A DNA stretch of 64,000 bases from Phytomonospora sp040655735 (GTDB taxonomy: Bacteria; Actinomycetota; Actinomycetes; Mycobacteriales; Micromonosporaceae): assembly GCF_040655735.1 (NCBI RefSeq), contig NZ_JBFAKK010000004.1, forward strand, positions 186,001-250,000. The letters run 5' to 3'. Both the position numbers and the translations under genes were made by a program. A model generated the notes under the pieces. That model did not search any database. It was given only the letters and a program-made list of their open reading frames with translations, and was not told the DNA's origin. Numbering within the stretch: position 1 is the first letter of the stretch; every line of letters starts with the position of its first letter. Positions 58,315-64,000 of the stretch are shown one piece after another.

Positions 58315-61098
58315 TCAGCCGAGAGCGCCGAAGCGGTCGTCGCTTTCGGAGTCGCCGGGAACGCCGAGGGAGTCCTGGTCGAAGGTCTTCGACCCGGAGG
58401 CGGTCAGGCCGTGAGGGCCGGCGTAGATGACGGTGACCATGCCCTCGCCGACGTTCTCCCCGGCGGCGCCGACGACGAGCGCGAGGTGGCCGTCGCCCTT
58501 GAGGTCGGCGAAGCGAAGCGCGCCGCCCCAGTCGTCGCCTGCCTCGGTGTCGCCGGGGACGCCGGAGGTGTTCTGCGTCCAGCCTTTCGCCTTCGCGAAG
58601 GCCAGGCCGCCGGGGCCGCCCGGAATGACCGTGACGCGGGTGTCGCCCGGGCTGTACACCACCAGTTCTGCTCGGCTGTCCCCGTCGGCGTCACCGGCGG
58701 TGATGGTGCCGCCGAACCGGTCTTCGGACCTGGGTGAGCCGGGAACGCCGGAGGTGGACTGGGTGACCTCGACGGCGCCGGTCGTCGCGATGGCGGTGCC
58801 GTCGGAGTACAGGACCGTCACCGTTCCGGCGTCACGTCGGCCGTCGGCCGCCGCACCGGCCGCGGCGACGGCGAGGTCGGCACTGCCGTCGCCGTTGAGG
58901 TCGGCGAGTTCGACGTCGTTGCCGAAGGTGTCGGGGGCGTCGCCCGTCGCGGGGTCGAAGCCGCCGGCACTGCCCGGGACGCCCGGTGTCTCCTTCGTGA
59001 AACGCTGGGCGCCGACACCGGTGGGACCGTCCGCCGAGCCATAGAGGACGGTCACCGAGCCGGTGGGGAGCCCGGTCTCCTCGGCGTCGCCGACGGCACC
59101 GATCGCGAGGTCGTCGCGACCGTCGCCGTTGACGTCGCCGGCCGCGAGGGAGTGGCCGAAACCGTCCCCGTCGGCCCGGGAGCCGGGCACATCGTCGCTG
59201 CCCTGGTAGAGGACGACGTAGTCGACGCCGTAGTCGATGTTGCGCAGACCGGCCTCGGAGCCGAAGAACACGTGCGTGTAACCGGAGTACTGGTCGGGCC
59301 GGCCGACGGCCAGGTCGTCATGGGCGTCGCCGTTGAAGTCCCCGACGGCGAGCGAGCGCGCGAAGGACGTGTTGCCGTGGCCGGAGGACATGGCGTATGC
59401 GGTGTCGGCCCGCAGACCGCTCGCGGATCCGAAGTAGACGACCAGACCGCCGGCGTCCGGTTGGGAGTAGTCCTCACCGGGAACGGCGACCACCACGTCG
59501 GCGTAGCCGTCCCGGTCGAAGTCGCCGCTGGCGTTCGCGTGGCCGAGCCGGTCGCCGGTCGTGTTCTCGTCGGGGTACGCCCGGTCGCGCTGGTCGTAGG
59601 CGGTGCTTCCGGCGCCGGTCACACCGGTGGGGCCGCCGGGCAGGACATGGAAGAGGCCGGAGTCGGCGGCGCCGTCGACGTCCTCGCCCGGTGCGCCGAC
59701 GACCAGGTCGGCGTCGCCGTCGCCGTCGACGTCGAACGGCAGCGGTTTCACGTGCACGGCGACCGTCGTGTTCGAGGTGCCGCGGGCGTCGTCCCCGGGC
59801 CAGGTGAGAGTGTAGGAGACCGGGCCGGGGATCACTGGATCGTGCTCGAAGGAGAACGTGCCGTCGGCGGCGACCGGGACCTCGCCCATGGCGTGGACGC
59901 CGGCCCTGTCGGTGCGGCTCAGCGTCAGGAGGGTCGCCGTCCCCGGACCGCCGGACAGCGCTCCGGTGGCGTGCACGACGTCTCCGGGCAAGATGTGCTC
60001 GGGAGCCTCGACGGTGATGAACGTGGCGAACTTGGTCGCGTCGTCGAAGACACGAAGGAGATCAGGCGTGCCGCTGTAGTGGTCGCTGGTGACGGCGAAC
60101 AGGGTGCCGTCGGCGGCGAACTCCAGGGATGACGAGACCACCTGGGCGTCGTAGTCGGGGAAGGCGAAGCGGCGGATCGGTTCGCCGGGTGCGCCATGTT
60201 CGACGTCGAGCACGGCGATCTTGGCCTCGGTGGTGTCGGGGTCCTCGAAGGCCGCGGCCAGGAATCGTCCGTCGTCCGTCGACGTCACGGGACCGCTCGC
60301 CTGGCCGATGTCGATCGGAGTGGCCGGCGAGAGGTCGGCGGTGTTGCGGACGTCGAGCGGGCCGCGCGGGTACTCGCATCCGCTGACCATCTGGTTCCCG
60401 GCGGCGATCAGGGCGGCGTCGTGGCAGTACGGCTTCTCCACCGACGCGACCTCGACGGGCGTGCCCGAGGAGACGTCGAAGACGCGGAAGCGGCCGTCGC
60501 TGGTCCACTGGTCGAGCTGGAGCACGCGGTCCGGGCGGCCCGGCATGGCCGTGACCTCGCCGGACTCTCCGAAGATCTCGGCTCCGGTGAAGACTCCGGT
60601 CGCGGGATCATAGCTGCCGAGGGAGCCCTCGTAGAAGCCGTCGCAGAGCAGGTAGGAGTACCAGACCTTGCCGCCGGTGAAGGTCACGCCGTCGGGGCAG
60701 TGGTCCTCGGGCATCGCGACATCGGCGACCTCATGGGTCTGGGTGTCGATGGTCGCGAGCGCGCCGAAGCCACTGTAGAAGCCGCCCTGGACGACGTAGA
60801 CCGTCGAGTCGTCGTCGTCGATCGCCAGATTCCACGGTGTGGTGATACCGGTGATCGTGTCGGTGATGACTCCGTCGAAGCCGGCGACGAGGACGGCGTC
60901 GGGCTGCTTCATCGAGATGAAGATCTGGCGGTGGGTGTCGTCGACGACCAGGTCGGAGATGTAGCCCTCCGGCATCGGCGTGGAGATGTCGGGATAGGTG
61001 ACGGGCTGGTCGGCGGCCGCCGGTGACGAGACGGCGAAGGTGACGCCGGAGACGAAGAGGGCGGTCGCGAGGGCATGGGCGCGCAGCCGTTTGCTCAT
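58315..61098 (-). CDS. Secreted beta-propeller / FG-GAP repeat protein
   Basis: A 927-residue Sec-exported protein (signal ALATALFVSGVTFAVSSPAAA). Residues ~30-400 are a beta-propeller-like region (ISDLVVDDTHRQIFISMKQP, WNLAIDDDDSTVYVVQGG), then an Ig-like insert (~410-500; DVVHATGALSGGPGTATLL), then at least seven FG-GAP/integrin-alpha repeats with calcium loops DVDGDGDADLVVGAPG, DFDRDGYADVVVAVPG, DFNGDAHDDLAVG, DVNGDGRDDLAIG, DLNGDGSADLAVAAAG, DADGDSRAELVV and DLKGDGHLALVVG. Likely a Ca2+-dependent surface or adhesion protein. ATG 61098 follows AGGGAAAG. Monocistronic. Confidence 0.85.
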   Translation of the reverse strand: MSKRLRAHALATALFVSGVTFAVSSPAAADQPVTYPDISTPMPEGYISDLVVDDTHRQIFISMKQPDAVLVAGFDGVITDTITGITTPWNLAIDDDDSTVYVVQGGFYSGFGALATIDTQTHEVADVAMPEDHCPDGVTFTGGKVWYSYLLCDGFYEGSLGSYDPATGVFTGAEIFGESGEVTAMPGRPDRVLQLDQWTSDGRFRVFDVSSGTPVEVASVEKPYCHDAALIAAGNQMVSGCEYPRGPLDVRNTADLSPATPIDIGQASGPVTSTDDGRFLAAAFEDPDTTEAKIAVLDVEHGAPGEPIRRFAFPDYDAQVVSSSLEFAADGTLFAVTSDHYSGTPDLLRVFDDATKFATFITVEAPEHILPGDVVHATGALSGGPGTATLLTLSRTDRAGVHAMGEVPVAADGTFSFEHDPVIPGPVSYTLTWPGDDARGTSNTTVAVHVKPLPFDVDGDGDADLVVGAPGEDVDGAADSGLFHVLPGGPTGVTGAGSTAYDQRDRAYPDENTTGDRLGHANASGDFDRDGYADVVVAVPGEDYSQPDAGGLVVYFGSASGLRADTAYAMSSGHGNTSFARSLAVGDFNGDAHDDLAVGRPDQYSGYTHVFFGSEAGLRNIDYGVDYVVLYQGSDDVPGSRADGDGFGHSLAAGDVNGDGRDDLAIGAVGDAEETGLPTGSVTVLYGSADGPTGVGAQRFTKETPGVPGSAGGFDPATGDAPDTFGNDVELADLNGDGSADLAVAAAGAAADGRRDAGTVTVLYSDGTAIATTGAVEVTQSTSGVPGSPRSEDRFGGTITAGDADGDSRAELVVYSPGDTRVTVIPGGPGGLAFAKAKGWTQNTSGVPGDTEAGDDWGGALRFADLKGDGHLALVVGAAGENVGEGMVTVIYAGPHGLTASGSKTFDQDSLGVPGDSESDDRFGALG

Positions 61099-61249
61099 GG
61101 GCTTTCCCTGTGGTGAGAGTGGGCGTGGGCATGGACATGGGCGTGTCCCGGGAAATCCCGGCAACTCTAACAGCGGCGACCCTCGCTTCGGTGTCCCTTA
61201 TGGACGGCGAGCGGCCTTGCCCGCTTTCGTTCAGTGACACCGCCCACGC

Positions 61250-61275
61250 TTAACTGATAGTGTCTTAACAGTTAA
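61250..61275. promoter_or_regulatory. Inverted repeat in chitinase-fragment promoter
   Basis: TTAACTG (61250-61256) and CAGTTAA (61269-61275), 12-bp spacer, in an AT-rich spot 34 bp before the chitinase-like gene. Probable operator; it does not match the known DasR or CebR boxes. Confidence 0.55.
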
Positions 61276-61308
61276 ATTTCCGGCCAGTGTCCTCCCAAGG
61301 AGCCCCCG

Positions 61309-62091
61309 GTGCAGCACTTACCCCGCCTGCGCGCGGCCCTCGTCCCCCTGATCCTCATCGCCGCCCTGCTCGCCGTCCCCGGCACCGCGAGCGCGGCCAA
61401 CATCCTCGCCAATCCCGGCTTCGAGACCGGCTCGGTGCCCCCGTGGGTCTGCTCCGGTGGCAGCGGGAGCGTCGTGTCGACCCCCGTGCGCACGGGCACG
61501 AAGGCCCTCGCCGCGGCCGCGAGCTCCTCCGACCAGGCGAAGTGCTCCCAGTCGGTGACGGTCGTACCGAACACCGCCTACACGCTCTCGGCGTGGGTGC
61601 GCGGCAACTACGTCTACCTGGGCGTCACCGGCGGCGCCTCGACGTGGACCCCGTCGGCCTCGGCGTACACGCTGCTCACCGTCGCCTTCACCACCGGCGC
61701 GAGCCAGACGACGGCCGAGGTGTTCCTGCACGGCTGGTACGGCCAGGGGACCTACTACGCCGACGACGTCAACCTCGACGGCCCGGGCGGCAACCCGCAG
61801 CCGGGCGCGCCCGGCGTCCCGGGAACCCCGACGATCGGCACCGTCACCAACACGTCGGTCGCGCTTTCCTGGGCGGCGCCGAGCGGAACGGTCACCGGTT
61901 ACCGCGTCTACGAGGGCGCCGGCGTCGTCAAGACCGTCGCGGGCACTTCGGCCACTGTGGACGGACTGCTCGCCTGTTCCTCGCACTCCTACTCGGTGGC
62001 GGCCTACAACGCCAACGGCGAGTCGGCGAAGTCGGCCGCGGTGAACGCCACGACGCCGGGCTGCCCCAACACCGGTAAAGCTAAACGCTAA
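61309..62091 (+). pseudogene. Secreted chitinase-like protein, N-terminal fragment (CBM + FN3), cut by element
   Basis: A 260-residue exported protein. Signal LVPLILIAALLAVPGTASA, then a carbohydrate-binding module (~30-158; NILANPGFETGSVPPWVCSG, WYGQGTYYADDVNLDG) and an FN3 domain (~172-252; GTPTIGTVTNTSVALSWAAP, SYSVAAYNANGESAKSAAV). This is the arrangement of streptomycete-type GH18 chitinases, in which a catalytic domain follows the FN3. Here the frame ends GCPNTGKAKR-stop, and a serine integrase starts 16 bp further on. I infer that an integration event replaced the catalytic part, giving a truncated but still secretable binding protein. GTG start preceded by AAGGA. Confidence 0.75.
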
Positions 62092-62107
62092 CCCCTACCA
62101 TGGTGGA
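62070..62107. other. Probable attL junction of integrated element
   Basis: Between the last clearly chitinase-like codons (CPNTG, ~62075) and the integrase GTG the GC content drops sharply and the reading frame changes to KAKR-stop. This is where the left attachment site should lie; the exact core dinucleotide cannot be fixed from one side. Confidence 0.6.
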
Positions 62108-63538
62108 GTGAAGCTCTACGACACCCCACCCATCGCAGGCATCTACGGCCGCGTCAGCGACAACCGCAAAGGCAAAAGCGCCTCCGTCCCCCAGCAGCTC
62201 AGCGCCGGCGAAACAGTCAGCCAAGACGAAGGCTGGAACCTCACGTACCGCCTCGAAGGCGACGACGGCCGCGCAGCGTCCCGATTCTCCACGGATAAAC
62301 GTGAAGACTGGGACCGCCTCATCGAACTCACCACAAACGCTGAGGTCCAGATCTGGATCCTGTGGGAGTGCTCCCGAGGCAGCCGCAGGCCCGTTGAGTG
62401 GTTGACGTTCCTCGACCTCTGCCGCGAGAACGAGATCGTCATCTACGTCATCAGCCACGAACGGTCCTACGACCCGAGGATCCCCAGGGACTGGAAGATC
62501 CTCGCCAACGAAGGCATTGACGCCGCCTACGAAGTCGAGATGACCTCGAAGCGTGTGGGGCGCGACAAAGCTGACCGGGCAATCTCCGGGATCCCCGACG
62601 GTGCCTGGCCGCAAGGCTACGAACGGATCTACGACCCCAAGACCAAGGCACTCCTTGAGCAGCGCCCATCGGCGTACGCACCCGTCATCAAGGAAATCTT
62701 CGACCAGATCGAACAGCTCATCCCGTTGAGCCGCATCGAAGAGGACTTCGCGACACGCGGAATCCTCTCGGAGTCCGGGGCGAGGTTCCGGCGCACATCG
62801 ATCCTCCAGACCGCCCGGAACCCCGTGTACATGGGGAAGCGGTTCTACAAGGGAGTCATGTACGACGGCCAGTGGGAACCCATCATCCCGCCCGCCCAGT
62901 GGTACACCGTCAACAAGATCCTCGACGACCCGAAACGGAAGACCACCCGACCTGGCCGGCGGCGGCATCTCCTCACGTACTGGATGACGTGCGGTGTGTG
63001 CGGTGAGACCGTGCAGCGCTTGGACCGGTCGAAGAGGCAGCAACGCCCCACCTACGCCTGCCCCCCACGTTGTGTCGCGAGCAATCAGGAGTGGGTGGAC
63101 GACTATGTCCGGGACCTGATCCTGGAGTGGGTGGGGCAGCCGGAGCAGTACCGGAAGCTCACGACCCCGAAAGCTGAGGGCGTGATCCTGGCCGTTGAGG
63201 GGGAGCTGGAAGCTCTCAAGGCAGAAATGGACCAGTACTACGCCCTGGCGAAGCAGCGGCGGCTGTCGCCCGTGGGGCTCGCGGAGATGGAAGAGGTGTA
63301 CCTCCCGCAGATTGAAGCGGCGAAGGAGCGTCTGCAAGATCTGACAACTCCTCCGCCTCTTCGTGCCCTAGTCCAGCCGGGCCGGGAGCTGCGGGAGTGT
63401 TGGGACGACATGGATGTTCCGCAGCGCCACGCGATCGTGACGTGGCTGTTCAAGGGAATGAGTCTGTTGCCGTCGGAGCACAAGGGGAAGCACACGAGTT
63501 TCGACTGGCGGCGGCTCAAGTACGAGTGGGCTCACTGA
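62108..63538 (+). CDS. int: Large serine recombinase (integrase)
   Basis: A 476-residue large serine integrase. N-terminal resolvase domain: IAGIYGRVSDNRKGKSASV with catalytic Ser17, and WILWECSRGSRR (Arg cluster). Recombinase domain: AISGIPDGAWPQGYERI, PVIKEIFDQIEQ, RTSILQTARNPVYMGKR. Zinc ribbon: WMTCGVCGETVQRLDR with YACPPRCVA. C-terminal coiled coil: EGELEALKAEMDQYYALAKQ. It catalyses attP x attB integration without host factors; excision needs a directionality factor. GTG start with a weak ribosome-binding site. Located at the left junction, as expected for this enzyme class. Confidence 0.93.
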   Translation: MKLYDTPPIAGIYGRVSDNRKGKSASVPQQLSAGETVSQDEGWNLTYRLEGDDGRAASRFSTDKREDWDRLIELTTNAEVQIWILWECSRGSRRPVEWLTFLDLCRENEIVIYVISHERSYDPRIPRDWKILANEGIDAAYEVEMTSKRVGRDKADRAISGIPDGAWPQGYERIYDPKTKALLEQRPSAYAPVIKEIFDQIEQLIPLSRIEEDFATRGILSESGARFRRTSILQTARNPVYMGKRFYKGVMYDGQWEPIIPPAQWYTVNKILDDPKRKTTRPGRRRHLLTYWMTCGVCGETVQRLDRSKRQQRPTYACPPRCVASNQEWVDDYVRDLILEWVGQPEQYRKLTTPKAEGVILAVEGELEALKAEMDQYYALAKQRRLSPVGLAEMEEVYLPQIEAAKERLQDLTTPPPLRALVQPGRELRECWDDMDVPQRHAIVTWLFKGMSLLPSEHKGKHTSFDWRRLKYEWAH

Positions 63539-64000
63539 CTCCGGACGATGTGCAAGTTGCGGCCGTTGACGCGGCCCGCTAGCTCCGCCTGGAACGCCTC
63601 TGCACGAGACTGCCAGTCAGTGCTGCCCGTGTCACCGTCGTCTAGGGCATCGAGTTTCCCTGACACGGCGCAGATCGCGGCCATGATCTGGTTCTGCCCC
63701 TCCTGGAGGGCACAGCCCTTGTGGTCAGCCTGCTCAACGAGGACACGAAGCCCCCTGATCTCCCCACGGAGTTCGTCGACGACGTCGAGGATGCGTTCCT
63801 GCCGGTGGAGGATGAATCGGTGCTCACCGGCGTTGGCTTTGCGGGACTTGTACCAGCAGGTGAGGTTCACGGCGGTGATGATGCAGGATCCGAGGAGGGT
63901 CAGTAGGACGGGTTCGATCGCTGCGCGTCCGGTCGTGGAGTAGAAGACCGCGACGGCGAAGGCTAGGCCGAAGCAACTGGTGATGAGTGCTATCGCAGCT
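63532..64000 (-). CDS. Membrane protein with coiled coil, partial
   Basis: The frame is open to the right window edge, so the start is outside; at least 155 residues are visible. Two hydrophobic segments (AALITSCFGLAFAVAV-like, and PVLLTLLGSCIITAVNLT) are followed by a basic loop and a charged coiled coil (RILDVVDELRGEIRGLRVLV, QNQIMAAICAVSGKLDALDD). An internal GTG at 63870 could be mistaken for the start but would lose both helices. Its stop overlaps the integrase's 3' end by 7 bp, convergently. Resembles small membrane proteins encoded next to phage integrases; function unknown. Confidence 0.6.
   Translation of the reverse strand, partial: AAIALITSCFGLAFAVAVFYSTTGRAAIEPVLLTLLGSCIITAVNLTCWYKSRKANAGEHRFILHRQERILDVVDELRGEIRGLRVLVEQADHKGCALQEGQNQIMAAICAVSGKLDALDDGDTGSTDWQSRAEAFQAELAGRVNGRNLHIVRSQ

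Larger units (their letters stand above)
62075..64000. mobile_element. Left end of integrated serine-integrase element (phage or ICE), open to the right
   Basis: Begins at the break of the chitinase-like gene with a large serine integrase, followed by a convergent membrane/coiled-coil gene. The DNA is noticeably less GC-rich with different codon choice than the left flank. The right end and any structural genes are outside the window, so phage versus conjugative element cannot be decided. Confidence 0.7.

Noticed and set aside
1..64000. tRNA, rRNA genes or CRISPR arrays
   Set aside because: No sequence stretches with the expected conserved arms or regular direct repeats were noticed; a tRNA scan could not be run.

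Overview
The window is very GC-rich (roughly 70% by eye) with short intergenic gaps, many GTG starts, 4-bp ATGA/GTGA overlaps, Tat and Sec exported enzymes, and LacI/ROK/GntR sugar regulators. This fits the chromosome of a saprophytic, mycelial-type actinobacterium (a Glycomyces/Stackebrandtia/Micromonospora-like lineage is my guess; no rRNA or marker gene fixes it). The dominant theme is secreted polysaccharide degradation and oligosaccharide uptake.

Layout. 1-4750: the end of a catabolic operon (ribokinase-like kinase, a glycosidase-like/formylglycine-enzyme-like fusion, CaiB-type CoA-transferase, CitE-type lyase), all joined by 4-bp overlaps. 4864-10793: secreted nuclease, small membrane and unknown genes, an ArsR-like regulator and a tandem GNAT. 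10795-15077: LacI regulator divergent from a secreted GH2-like enzyme with two discoidin domains and a DUF1996 protein, with two identical LacI-type palindromes between them. 15.2-16.1 kb: gene-free, GC-rich, degenerate ~166-bp repeats. 16487-19575: PhoD phosphodiesterase plus a duplicated FN3/carbohydrate-binding protein. 19728-20709: a small EndoU-type toxin/immunity island. 20787-23056: GH9 cellulase under a perfect CebR-type box. 23121-31366: NIPSNAP protein, Tat-exported peptidoglycan-binding protein, HTH/Clp-N pair with a nested palindromic promoter, serine hydrolase, three-module secreted protein, PhzF, lipoproteins, polysaccharide deacetylase. 31412-35277: GH16 glucanase with ricin lectin, and hydrolases.

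35477-48174 is the most interesting block. A leftward operon (sugar ABC transporter, GH42 beta-galactosidase, GH63-type glucosidase) and a rightward operon (split glycine-decarboxylase-like GcvPA/GcvPB, AcoX-type NAD-kinase-fold protein, SDR dehydrogenase, GntR/FCD regulator) diverge from a 112-bp region carrying two copies of a 16-bp motif centred on ATTCTGAAT. The rightward operon has no GcvH or GcvT, so it is probably not ordinary glycine cleavage.

48242-61098: small unknown genes, an EF-hand protein, an orphan ATP-synthase-b-like protein, and a starch/trehalose-type cluster (two GH13 enzymes, ROK regulator, LLM flavin enzyme, SnoaL-like protein), then a large propeller/FG-GAP surface protein. 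61309-64000: the N-terminal part of a secreted chitinase-like protein (CBM + FN3) stops abruptly exactly where a large serine integrase begins. I read this as the left junction of an integrated mobile element that has split the host gene; the element runs off the right edge.
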